This document shows, piece after piece, positions 42,344 to 63,571 of a stretch of 64,000 bases of DNA (within the stretch, counting starts at the first letter, position 1; the number at the start of each line of letters is the position of its first letter). The DNA is from Dromaius novaehollandiae (Eukaryota > Chordata > Aves > Casuariiformes > Dromaiidae), in NCBI RefSeq assembly GCF_036370855.1, contig NC_088130.1:67246941-67310940 (forward strand). The letters are read 5' to 3'. The translations under genes and the position numbers were made by a program. The notes below the pieces were generated by a model. It was not told where the DNA came from. It made no database searches and worked only from the letters and a program-made list of their open reading frames with translations.

Positions 42344-43018
42344 TTGTCTTTCCAGAAGGTGGTTATATACATAAATGTGCTGGCCTTTAGTTTGGGATCA
42401 GCACATCTCCCCAGAGACAGGGTGCAAAACAGTGCTGAGCACAATGCTGATGGCTGGCTGGAAGGCCACTTAGCTCCTCAAAGCAAGGCTACAGTAGGAT
42501 ATGGGCGATACACCATTCCTCTACAGAGTTATGAATTGCAAATGCTGGAGCTGGTGCTTGTGGCTTCCGCACTCTTGCAGGAAGACCCAAGCACTTTCTA
42601 TGGCACACGACGCAAGTGTAAAAAGGAACAAGCTGTATTTTCTCTTTTGGAGTTTATCTGGGAAATCCTGGGTCATTCGTGGAAAACCTGGAATTTATCT
42701 TGTTCTCTTTTCTGTGATGTTGGAGCGCTCATAAAAACCTTGCATGTAATTAGAGCATGTAATGTCAAAGGGGTGCAATGCTGCCAGCAACCTCCCCTGG
42801 ATGTGAGAAAGATTCATTACTGCAATCCCTCAGCAAGCTGGTGGATAATTCTAGATCAGAGATTTACATGGGAACAGGAAATAAGATCTTACATCTCCCT
42901 CTTCAAGGGCAGAGTGAGTGACAGATTTGTAGGGTCAGATGCTAAGATCTGGGTTCCTCTCTCCTCCCATTCTCATCCACACACTGCATTATTTGCACTG
43001 CCATTTAATTTAGTTTAA
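42344..43018 (+). other. Unassigned 224-codon ORF
   Basis: The longest open frame outside the CR1, minisatellite and EEF2-like regions. Its translation is Cys- and Trp-rich (for example SASWWIILDQRFTW) and has no motif I recognise. It shows no clear transmembrane or signal segment beyond a short hydrophobic N-terminus. No Kozak match (TTTCCAGAAGG region before the first in-frame ATG is not convincing), no CpG island and no neighbouring exon support it. Most likely a chance ORF in non-coding DNA, or part of an unrecognised exon. Confidence 0.1.
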
Positions 43019-44589
43019 TGGGGTCCCACATGACCTGCAGCCTCAGCAAATGCCCTGATCACTCATCCCTAAAACTCATGCTCATGCTCAAAGGAGTGTT
43101 CATTTGATTAACTTGGCAGCATCTGCACAACGTTCAAATAGTATTTAGATAGCATAGGAAAAAAACACCCTGCAATCCCAGAGAAGTCAAGCTCAGGCAA
43201 GTCTGTATCGGAGTCAGATTTGATAGGACTAAATTTGACTTCTCATTTGTTTATACTTCATTACACAGTCATTTTACATAATCATCCCTCTTTATTTCCT
43301 AGTTCTGTAATTCTACACCATTCTCTCACATATTAAACTGTTATTAGAGTTAGTTAAATATGCTAAGATTTTCGGATACTAGGTTCAGTGCAAGTGTTAA
43401 CACCTTACCAACACACCTAAAGGAAACAATCTAAAGCATACATGAAGTTCAGCATCTAATTCCAAGTGATTTTTTGCTTGTGATCCCCCCTCCCATAACA
43501 TGCATGCATCTTACAGATGTGCCGTGGCTTTCTCTGAACTCTTTCTTGTTTTCATGCACACAGATGCGTTTTACTTTATAAATCATAACTGGAAAACTAA
43601 TTCTTTCGTGTTTGGAGTTGATTCACATTTTTTAACAAAGCTGTTAGATTAATGCAGATCACCATAGATCTAGCTTTCTTGTAAAGGTTTGCACGAATGG
43701 ATCAGAAGTGTGCTGTAGAGAGCACAGCACATACCAGCTGCAAGAAATCCAGCCAGAGCAGGACAGCAGCAGCGACTAGACACTTTCCAACCAAATTGCA
43801 AAAATGCCCCTTATTTTACGGTGATTACTTATTTACCTTCTACAAGTGCTGTGGCTGCACTCCTGTTTTGCCAGATTCTCCCTTTCTCTCTGTTTCTCCT
43901 CCACTGCCACTCATGGACTCCTGCTTCTTTGGCTCTTTGAATCACTGGCTGCCTCCCCCTTTCACCTCCCCTAAGCGTCAAGCCAGATCCAGCCTTCACC
44001 TCTGCATCACAGACAGCTTCCACCAATGCTACATTGCAGTTTCCTCCTGATGTCAAATTTCGGCCCAGCCCACGAAACCCACCCCCTGCCTTGGCTATTG
44101 CATCATGAGCTGGAAAACCCTCCTGTGCTTAAGTGAAGTACTTAAAAGGGCTGTTTGCAGGCAAGAAGCAGCGCAGGGGTGGCCTGGAAGGGCAGCTTCA
44201 CCTCTGATTTTAAAGACAGACAACGAGGTAGATCTCTGCTTCTCCCATCTTATTGGGACTTCCATTTTACTCCGGTTGCCCCTTTATTCACTTTCTAACC
44301 TATTTCTCTAGCAGCTTTTCTTCTGTGTGACAGAAACAGCTGTTTGTGTTGGTGGAAGCCTCTTTCTTAAGCTAAATCTTTGCCTTTGCTGGAAACAGCT
44401 CTTTCAGTTGCTCCAGGGGCACTGAAATCCCCTGTACTCAATAAAACATCTCTTGTCTGCATTTCTAATATCGAGCCTTATTTTCATATCTAAAGGCTTT
44501 TAGCTCATCTTTGACAGATTTATTTTTCTAAAAATGTGAACAAAGTTCTAAATCAATTCAACTTTTTATAGGTATGAATGCTGAAAGGC

Positions 44590-44609
44590 AAAAAAAAAAA
44601 AAAAAAAAA
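44590..44609 (+). repeat. A20 homopolymer
   Basis: Uninterrupted run of 20 A. It could be the tail of a retroposed copy, but the 5' flank shows no gene or SINE that I recognise and no flanking direct repeat was found. Confidence 0.9.
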
Positions 44610-45559
44610 TTCTTTCCTGCATAATTTTGAGTTAAACCCTGAATCTACACATTGATCCTGCAATCTCTTTGTCTCATGAGTAACTTCACTTAGACACTGA
44701 CTTGTTTGGGGCCATTCACGTGAGTAACATTTTAATCTAAAAATAGGTAAAAATTTGCAAAAACTGGGCTATTAGATTAATAGCTAATCGAGGCAAGGAC
44801 TGCCTGTCCCTGTTTGTTTAAAACAGAGTACAAAGCAGCTTTCTGTTCCTGCTAAAAGCCTCCAGATAGGTCTGCAATATGACTGAGCAATAACAACAGA
44901 TTGCTGATGACACCTGGAGCATTGTCCCTGCCTTATCGACTCTCCATCACATTTTACACCTCAAAGCAGCTTTGAAGTTTTAAAGCTGGATTAAGCCTTG
45001 AAATATGCAAACCTGGTTAGGAAACACTCATATACATAAGATAATGGACAAGAAGTTACATTGCAGGACTTCTCCGTTTCTGGTACAATTTGCAATCTCT
45101 ATAATTCTGTCATAACTTATCTATCAATTTATTTGACATTCTCACATAGGAAGTGCCCTTCCCAAGCTCTGGGCAACTCATTCTGTTTAAAACACACCAC
45201 CACTAAATTTGGACTCTCTAATCTAGTAAAATCAGTCAACCTACCAACTTTGTCAACGGTACTGAAACTCTCAGGCCAGATATATTTGCAGGGATTCTGG
45301 GGGAAAATAGGAGTGAAAATGATACATTTGATTCTCTGCCACCCAAACCATAGCGTACACTTGAATGAGTACAGCCAGTGGTTTTAAGGAGCTCGCAGTT
45401 TCCTCAGCCCCACAATAAACCCACCTCTGAGCCCTACAGCTTAGCAGCATGTTTCTCATTAAGTAAGAGCTGGGTTTTTTGTGAGAACTCTGAAGATTTG
45501 CTCTGTGTACTTCTGGGCTTAGACTTACTAGAAACATGACTTCATCCTTTAATTCCCCC

Positions 45560-45573
45560 CCACACACACACAC
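45560..45573 (+). repeat. (CA)7 microsatellite
   Basis: Short CA dinucleotide array directly after a C run. Confidence 0.8.
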
Positions 45574-47567
45574 CAGATAACAGTGGGCCAGCAGAAGGTG
45601 GACAGAAGGGATTATAGATTCCTTATGGTGATACCTCTCAATTTTTCAGAGTTTTGTTTCTTCTTATACAAAAGACAGTAAAAAGGAAAGGGAGAAGACT
45701 CTGTTTTCATCAGATGTGGAAAATGCTGTAAAGGTGTACGCACAAGGTACTGAAGAGATCTGATCCTTAAGCACGTGGACAAGATGAGGTCCTACTGCTT
45801 CTTAGGTATACAGTATCAGTGCAATGGTGCCCACCATCACTGTTAGCAACCCTTGCTACCTTCCCTTGATCTGACCACAGACAAAACCATTAAAATGCAC
45901 AACAAAACAGAATTATAAACTCAGCAGATGTAGCATGCTAACAGAGCACACACTCAATGGGAAAGCAAGATAGCCATTTTGCTATTAATGTCACAAATGA
46001 CATTCCCATAAATGTGGCCAGCTGTGCCTTGTTCAACGTTTGTGAACCTTAGAGAAAGTATTTTGTCTAGAATAGAAACATAACAGTGACGCTGATGCCC
46101 AGTTCATTCAACCAGTATATACAAGTATCAACAACAGAAGAGGACCAGGGTGGACAAACGATCTCACAAATGCTCTGCGTGCCACATCCAAGTTACACCG
46201 AGTGATGCTTACGAGTCGCTGCCTGGAAGCGCAGCTCAGACTCCACTGTATGACAGAATCTGCAATATTCTATTTTGCATCTACATTGCGTGAGTTTGAG
46301 CCAGTTTGCATTAGTTTGACTTTTCAGCTTCTGGGAACAACAGGCAAAGAGAGGATAAGAAGGTAAGGTAAAGAAGAAGAGTCAGAGGTACAGCTGGTTC
46401 TAGAAATGTAGTGAACTACTCTGTATTTCAGCTCTGCTACTTAAAGCCATAGTACAACCACGCTGCAAAGCAGACAGATTACAGCCTTGCCCAAGTATGT
46501 GTCCACAACTTCCTTTCAGCCACGCTGGCAAGCTTAGCTCCAGATTGTGTACACAGGCTAACCATTTGGACACCAAAATACAGAAAGCCTGCAGCTCAGG
46601 AATACCCTCAGTACATTCCTCAGTGAGGCATGCCCTCAGTAGCATGCATACAGAGAACTTTGTAGGGATTAATTTTGCTCTAAGGGATTTTGTTCAGATA
46701 GAAATCATAGAGGTCAAAAGCCTAACAGGATTTTTAAAGAGGATTGGACAATGCAAAAACCTCAGTTACATTAGAGATAATAGCTCTAGAGATAATAATG
46801 ATATGTTTTAGGAGACATAAAACCCCCTCCAGCTTCAGAATTGAAGCCAGCCATAACACTCCTTATGGTTACAAACTTCCCAGGATGGGCTTGTTATTTC
46901 AAAACTGCCCAGTGCCAAAATTTCAACAGACTCATGCCCTGCAGAGTGCACTGGGAAAGTTAAACAAAAAATAAACTCTGAAACATAACACTTTCCACAC
47001 AGTCCCCTCCAAAGCTATGAAGAAAGCCTTGACACCAAACCAAAAGCATCTCAGCATTACTGCAAAGGCACAAAAAACAGCTGAGGATCAGCGCTGATTT
47101 TCTTTGGAGCAGCTACTGCTTCAAGGTGGGGAGAGACTCCTTCTCCTGGAATTCCAGCATGCTAAAATCTCCAGTGTGGCCATCAAAATCCAAGCCTCTG
47201 TAACCTCTTCTATATACAAAGGTTGTTTAGGCAATTTGGAAGAAAATTTTTCATAACTCTTCTCTGTTTCTTCTGGGGTTCTCTCTGAGGAGGGACCTAA
47301 CCCGATAGGTAGTTTTGATGATGGAGAAGCACTCTATTCCTAGGCACAAATGGAATAGTTGCATATATACTAAAACTGTCACATTTCCCAGAGAAGACAA
47401 GAGGAAAATTCACAGTCAGAGCTGGAATATTATTGCACCATATGCTTTTCAGCAGCCAAGCATGACAAGGTCCCTCCACAATCCTTGCCTTATTGCACCC
47501 TGTTGTATTTCAGCTTGGAAAGACATATGGCACTGATTTCTCCTCAGTTCCTAGCAGAGAAGTTGCT

Positions 47568-47596
47568 CCTTTTTCTTTTTTTTTTTTCTTTTTTTT
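47568..47596 (+). repeat. T-rich tract (T runs interrupted by single C)
   Basis: Low-complexity pyrimidine tract, nearly all T. No associated element recognised. Confidence 0.8.
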
Positions 47597-47977
47597 AAAC
47601 ATGATGTCCATGTCTTAAAGGATTTTGCTATGAAACGCACTCAGGCCAAGGACAGGAAAAGTGCCTGTCTGCTCCCGCTAATGACAAAAACAAGTCCATA
47701 GGCCTGCTGGCATTACAACTAAATACAAACTTCAAAGAGTGGGCTGGATTCTACTCTGCCTTATACGTAACTGACAAGATTGTCTGCTCTGCTATGAATG
47801 TGGAAACCTGATGGCTTGGTATGGGACACTAAAGAGTACACATTTTATTTTTCAGATATCATGGAGCACTAGGGGAGAGGAAGGTTATAAAAATCATCCT
47901 TCTGTTTATAAAATGAAAAATACTGGTTTGTAAACAGCTGACCATGAACAATTGTTCAGCATCACAACCAATGCCTT

Positions 47978-47989
47978 CCCCCCCCCCCC
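47978..47989 (+). repeat. C12 homopolymer
   Basis: Run of 12 C in otherwise AT-rich DNA. Confidence 0.85.
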
Positions 47990-50900
47990 AGTCTTTTATT
48001 GCTATTTTTACTGTGATCACACTGATCATTATAATAAACTGGTTATGACTGCTGCTAGCTGCAGCAAGAAAAAGTTACGTGAGATGATAGGACTCACTGG
48101 AAGAATGAGAGACTAGCCAGAGACTAGCCCTCATAACTATCCTATCTGCACCCAGATATACAGAGATATTTAACAATGGTGTTATTAAACATAATATGTA
48201 TGTTTTGCTGTAAGGTTTTTAACTTCCCCATAGTAGCTCTAAGAGATTTATCTTGGATCACTTCTGCTAAAAAAGAGGTATATTGAGCCACCTTTTCCAG
48301 AAGAAGTGCTAAAAGTTGATTGTTACCTGTGTCACCACAGTTGCGATGTGAGAGGAAGATGGTGAAGCTCTGCATTTGCTTCAGCAGTCTGGATTAACAT
48401 GATCATTCTGGAAGTTTGTTCCACAGCCAAACCCCTCTTTAGTGGAAGTGACTTTCCTCCAGTCTTCTCGTACTGTTTTTTAGCTCTGTGATATCCACTG
48501 ACTTAAAGGACACATCTGATTTGGTAGTTTGCAGCTGGAGCTAAAGTTTTGATGCCCCAAGGAACTGATCCAGCTGGGCTTTCAAGTGTCGAGTCCTCAG
48601 TCACAGACTTGAAAGTGCTCACAGTGGCTTTACCAACAAAGAAAGCAGGCAGTTGTATCTGGCACAAGCTGGGAGGCTTCAGTCTTCTGTTCTCTCCTTG
48701 AGTAATAAGGATCCAGAACATCAAACCCTGTATGCCTGGGTTCACTGAAACTGCTCTTTCCTGACAGAGCTTCTTGAAACCGTGTTTACCTCTGCATTAG
48801 CTCTGCTCTGGGTAACCTTATTCCATTGTTACTTGGCCTATGCCACGGTCTTTCTTTTCAATCAATTATAAAACATATCCTGCTCACAGATAAACGACGT
48901 GATCTCTTCAGTAATATTTGGCAGTAGGTCCTCATTGTAGCAAAGTTACCAGAAAGCTGAGTGGTGGCCTTTATTGAATTCATTGTAGAAAGTCTGCCTG
49001 CATTCTTCCTGAAACAGAAAAATATTTCATTCCTTGTTCTTCCCTTTCCTTTTCATTCTATTCTGCAACTAGAGTTGTATGAACACTAGAACTAAACTTT
49101 CTTGAATATTTGATAAAACATGTCTACTTCTACAGCCGTATCACCATACTTAATTATACGATGACAGTTTAATATAACATTTAACTATATCAAGTGTTGT
49201 GATGACAAATTATTACAAAGTAGGGAAGCACTATTAGCTTCTTTCACAAGCACGGACCTTGTGGCAAAGAGAGATTATGTAACTTTCCAGCAAAGTCTTT
49301 CATTCATTTGACAAACCAAGTCAGACGACTTATTTTATGAGACCAAGTTTCAACTCTAATGAACTTGGTTCTATTATGTTCTTGCCCATGTGGTATGTGT
49401 AGTCAAGCATGTTTCACTAGCAGAAATAATCACACAAGATCCAGTTCAAATTTACATATAGCAGCGTTTGCAAAATGTTCATTTTTACAGCTTGGATTTT
49501 CAAAACAGTCGTTTTGAGCGAAACCATTTGAAGCGAATGACAATAGTAATCTCATTGATTTAAGGAGAAAAGAATAAAGACAATGCAGAGGTAGTACTTT
49601 TGAAAAATCATATGTACTGCTTGTACGTGTTAGTATCAATGCTGGGTATTCTTGCAAACCATCCAGTCAAGGAACAGAAACAATATCATGTGGCATATTC
49701 TACTAGTCAGTCAGTCACAACAAATCACAGCCTCCCAAAAAGCTGAACTGTCTTCTGGAAGTGCCTGTCTCTCTTCATTGCTAACTACGGCCTCCAATGT
49801 GGATTTCTCTGTTAAATGTCTAATGTTATCTGAGACGGGCTCAGACGTTTCTGAGGCGCAGGCAAAGCTCAGCAGTGAAATCTGAAGAGATTGCTTGACT
49901 ATAGCCAATGCATAATTTAAAAAGAAAACAGCAGAAGAAACTGATCAGCATTCTGATTGATAGTTGTAAAGGAGTTGCATTCTGTCAAGTAAAACCCTGC
50001 AAGGAAAAGAAAAATTAGTCACACATTTAATGTATATACCCTTTTATCTGAATTTCAAGAGGAAATTAAGCTTAGTGGGATAGTCAAGGGTTCAAAAACA
50101 CAGGCTACTTAAGATCAGAGGTTACGAAGTTTATAAAATCCATGGTAACAAATGAACCTTACAGTTTTAAGAGCAGTTCTACCCTGGAAAATCCCTGAAG
50201 TTGGTAGGTATGATTCTTTATCCATTCCCTTTCAAAGATCGTTGTATCATACAGCTTCAACTTACAGCTAATAGGTTTTGGGTTTTATAGCCCTGAAAAT
50301 CAACAGAAATATTCAGCTTTTTCTACTCTTCACAAGGTTTACTGACAGCAGTTACACAAATTTTCTAAGAAATGCTGAATTGGTCAGGTAACTTTTTGCT
50401 GCCGTAACTGCATCTGTCACATAGTAATAGTGTAAAAGAGAAGTTTCAAAGTGGTATTCTGAGGCCATGGTCTGCTGCTTGCTTGATGAAAATTTTGGAG
50501 GACTGACCCCTGTTAGTGGTCCAAAAAGTATGTGAATCATCAGTTGTGAAGAAGAGCTGTTCCATCAGGAGTGTTGTATCAGCAAAAACGTTCATTGTCG
50601 AATGGCTTAGTAATAAAGTTGCATTTTTTTTTCCTCATGTATCATTAGCAGAAATCAGATCCAATCATCCAAATAATAGAGCTACTCTGGTGAAACATGG
50701 ATGTGAAACTCTGAGAAATACAGAGAGCAGTCAACAGCCCCTCCTGTTCCATCACAGCTTCTCCTTCTGCACAGGTATTTACTAGCAAAGCAATCTTTTC
50801 CTGTTCTGGACACTAATAAAGCTTTTTGAATAAAAAGCTTTGTACCCTCAATTCCTATACAACAGTGAAGCAATGCTGGGTACAGTTTGGACCTACTTCT

Positions 50901-52902
50901 CTTCATCCAGCCTCAACTATGCTTTTACAGACTGCTCTTTCCACTGGTTCTCAAACCTTCAAAATTTTCTGTTCAACAGTCCACCTTTATTTACACTGTT
51001 GTAAATACAGAAGAATTAATGACATTTATGAAATCATTCTAGATTCCTCCTGGAACATTTCAGAGCATAGGATAAAATTCAAGCCTGTGCAGAAGGCAGG
51101 TACGAAAATAATGTATCGCTTCAACTTCACTTATGCCCTCAAAATGTGTGCTGAATGGCTTGTAGCCCTTGTGCTGAGCTATTTATGTAGGCCTGATTTT
51201 TATTCCTCAAACATAGTTTAGTTGACTCTATTCACTGGGTTTATTGCAGTTACAACCAGATCCAGTATAGCATTTTCCATATCCACAGCTGAAGGTGATG
51301 CTGTGGAGGCAGAATGAGAACAGTAATGGCTTCAGAAATATAAAAAATGCTGTGCTAGTATTAAAAGGATAGAGGAAAAGAAATGATTAGCACCTCTAAG
51401 AAGATTTTTGTTGATACTGTACAGGCTAAAAGACACTTTGTGTAAGAGTTGTCACTTGTAAATGAGGAGGTGGTCTTGTAAACAGTAAAAAGCTTATAGA
51501 GATGGTAAGCCAGCAAACACTGAAGGCTTTTTCAGGGAGCCTGTTAATTGGGAAACTATTCAACAGTTTTATAAGGTTTCCTGTGTTTTCCTGCACAGTT
51601 TGGCATAAATTGGAATGCAATAAAAGACAGAGGAAAATAAAGCTAGTTTCGGTGATATTTACAGGATCACGGCTGACCACCAGCTGTGCAAAATAGTCCT
51701 AAAATTGTGTGCGTACATGCACCTAGGCACAAGGAAAAGCTGGTTTTGTAATCGGGCATCAGTTCCTAAGAAAAAGCTCTCAGTTTTGACAAAGAACTCT
51801 GCACAGAGCTGAATTTCAGTCTGCATGAGGAAGTCCATATGAATGCTGCCAATTCTTCAGAACAAAATAGAACAAAACTTGGTTTGGCCAACCAAATGAC
51901 TTGATTAGTCAAAACGATTATTTGTTGCAACCACAGCTAATGTCAAGGCAGCAAAGGCATTGGGCTTACAGCCCATTCAGCGTAAAGTGAACGTGGTAAG
52001 CATTTGTCCTGAGAAGGTCTAGTTCTCAGGTCTAGTTCTTCCTCTATTATATTATTGATTTGAGTAGAATGGTCCAAGTAATACCTCTTTTTTGATTAAA
52101 CGAGTAACTCCTTTGAAGCAACATGTAATTCTTAACTCCGGCTGACCGTTTATACCCATTAAAATTGCTACTTTAAAAAAAACAGATAAAAAGTTGCAGA
52201 GGCCAGAGCTTCCTAATCACATTCCCACTTTCTGTTCCTTCCCGAGTGCTCTCTGTTGCTATTTTGACATTTGAAATGTATTGGCTTTTATTAAACTTAT
52301 CTAATTAAGTAAAATCCTGCAAGTCCTCCCTGGGCAGATGTCCGCTTAAAATCAACAAGACACCACTTTTCCATGCCTAAGGCTGGAAGCTATTTCTCAC
52401 ATGGACCACTCATTCTGTATGCTTGACAGTGCCATTACATCTACAGTGCTGTATATATAACAATATGGTTACATAATACTTTGACTTGATATTCTTTTCT
52501 GATCTTCAATTTTTAGGAAGTATTACTGTGTAAGTTTTCATTTAATTTGATCCCAGAAGTTGCTGCTTTCAGTGAAGACATTCATGCACTCTACACTTGA
52601 CAACTTAATTACCTAACATTTCTAAAAGACATTTTTGGATGAAAGTCTGCATTAAAAATGTGAAGTGCTGTTATTACTTCAGCGTCTTTAATGACAGCAA
52701 GTTATTTTTAAAGGGCCATGATGTCGTCTTCGCATTTTTGCAGGGAACCGATAAGTCATTTAACCTATTTTTAAAAGTTACTAATAAGGGGTTATGGCAT
52801 CAAGTCTAACTATCTGTTCAAAGCAAGCAATCAGACCTACCCCTCTGGAACTAAACACTTTAGAGACAAAACCGAGTGCTGTGGTGTTTGGCGTATCGCA
52901 GC

Positions 52903-52910
52903 TATAAAAT
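52903..52910 (+). promoter_or_regulatory. TATA-box-like motif upstream of the CpG island
   Basis: TATAAAAT, preceded by GC, lies about 130 bp before the composition switch and about 1.07 kb before the EEF2-like ATG. It could be a start site for an alternative upstream leader, but in AT-rich DNA a chance match is likely. Confidence 0.2.
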
Positions 52911-53283
52911 ACCAAAGTCGTGTTTGCAGCTCCTCCTGCAGGCTGTGCAGCGGGGAAGGCAGAGGGCTGCATCCGACATCTCCCCGAGAGCTGAGAGGGC
53001 TCGAAAGAGCACGAAATAATTAGAAAACGCTGTTTTTGGAGCAGGGGGGTCTTTTCCCCGTCCCTGCAGTACGTAGCACCCCGGCGTTCACAGCCAAGCC
53101 GCTGCCGCAGGACAATTAATTACCGGCTGAACCCGCGGACCCCACAAGCCCCTGTGGCGGCCGAGGACCCCAGCGCCCGGCTTGGCACTGCCTCCCCGGG
53201 CCCGTCGGCGGCTCCTTTCCCCTCGCTACTACCTCGTACGCGGGGGCTCCGGGAGCCTCCGCCGCTCCTTTGACGGCCCCGGC

Positions 53284-53673
53284 GGCCGTTGGGGGCGCGA
53301 GCGGCCGTTAGCGGCCGTTGGGGGGCCCGGCGGCCGTTGGGGGCGCGAGCGGCCGTTAGCGGCCGTTGGGGGCGCGAGCGGCCGTTAGCGGCCGTTGGGG
53401 GGCCCGGCGGCCGTTGGGGGCGCGAGCGGCCGTTAGCGGCCGTTGGGGGCGCGAGCGGCCGTTAGCGGCCGTTGGGGGCGCGAGCGGCCGTTAGCGGCCG
53501 TTGGGGGCGCGAGCGGCCGTTAGCGGCCGTTGGGGGCGCGAGCGGCCGTTAGCGGCCGTTGGGGGCGCGAGCGGCCGTTAGCGGCCGTTGGGGGCGCGAG
53601 CGGCCGTTAGCGGCCGTTGGGGGGCCCGGCGGCCGTTGGGGGCGCGAGCGGCCGTTAGCGGCCGTTGGGGGCG
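53284..53673. repeat. GC-rich minisatellite of 29-nt and 19-nt units
   Basis: I read eleven copies of a 29-nt unit (A) and three of a 19-nt unit (B), then a 14-nt partial copy. The order is A B A A B A A A A A A A B A. Unit A is a 19-nt module GGCCGTTGGGGGCGCGAGC followed by a 10-nt module GGCCGTTAGC. Unit B is a variant 19-nt module GGCCGTTGGGGGGCCCGGC without the 10-nt module. All A copies are identical to one another, as are all B copies, which implies recent expansion or homogenisation. The array ends about 305 bp before the EEF2-like ATG. Because 29 is not a multiple of 3, each forward frame meets TAG every 87 nt, so ORFs across it are not genes. Confidence 0.97.
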
Positions 53674-53819
53674 GCTCCGGGGAGGACCGGGCGGCAGGCT
53701 CGCCCCGTGCGCGGCCAGCTGCCCCCCGGGGAAGCGTGACCCCGGGAGCGGGCGCCGCCGCCGTCTGCGGGGCCGCGCACCATAGACGCTCAGCGAGCTC
53801 TAGAGCGCCGGCTGGGCTT

Positions 53820-53829
53820 GGGCGGGGGT
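53820..53829 (+). promoter_or_regulatory. GC box (Sp1/KLF-type) in the EEF2-like promoter
   Basis: GGGCGGGGGT matches the Sp1/KLF consensus and lies about 150 bp before the start codon, downstream of the minisatellite. Function is inferred from motif and position only. Confidence 0.45.
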
Positions 53830-53904
53830 GGTGAGGAGAAGGGGGGGATGCTCTAGCCCGGGAACAGCTGATCTCAGTGGTTTCGTTCCCGCCTCCCGCA
53901 GCTG

Positions 53905-53922
53905 GGCGGCGGCGGCGGCGGC
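53905..53922 (+). repeat. (GGC)6 trinucleotide run in the probable 5' leader
   Basis: Six consecutive GGC triplets about 55 bp before the initiator ATG, followed by interrupted GGC copies at 53940-53950. If transcribed, it would make a very GC-rich 5' leader. Confidence 0.8.
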
Positions 53923-53977
53923 AGCCGGGAGGGCGGGTAGCGGCGGCGGCCGGTGGGATCCGGAGCCATCCGCCACC

Positions 53978-63571
<9,594 letters not shown>

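Larger units (their letters stand above)
39241..53039. other. Gene-poor DNA up to the CpG island
   Basis: AT-rich sequence holding the A20, C12, T-rich and CA tracts. It includes the longest ORF of the gene-free part (42344-43018, 224 codons), which matches nothing I recognise. No promoter, exon pair or RNA gene could be supported before the CpG island. Confidence 0.6.

Noticed and set aside
44570..44609. A20 tract as the tail of a processed pseudogene or SINE
   Set aside because: The upstream sequence matches no gene or SINE I know and no target-site duplication was found.
53182..53834. Several plus-strand ORFs with repeated GRWGRERPLAAVG-type peptides
   Set aside because: They are read-through of the 29/19-nt minisatellite in an extremely GC-rich region. 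The unit length shifts the frame each copy and no start, splice or homology evidence supports a protein.
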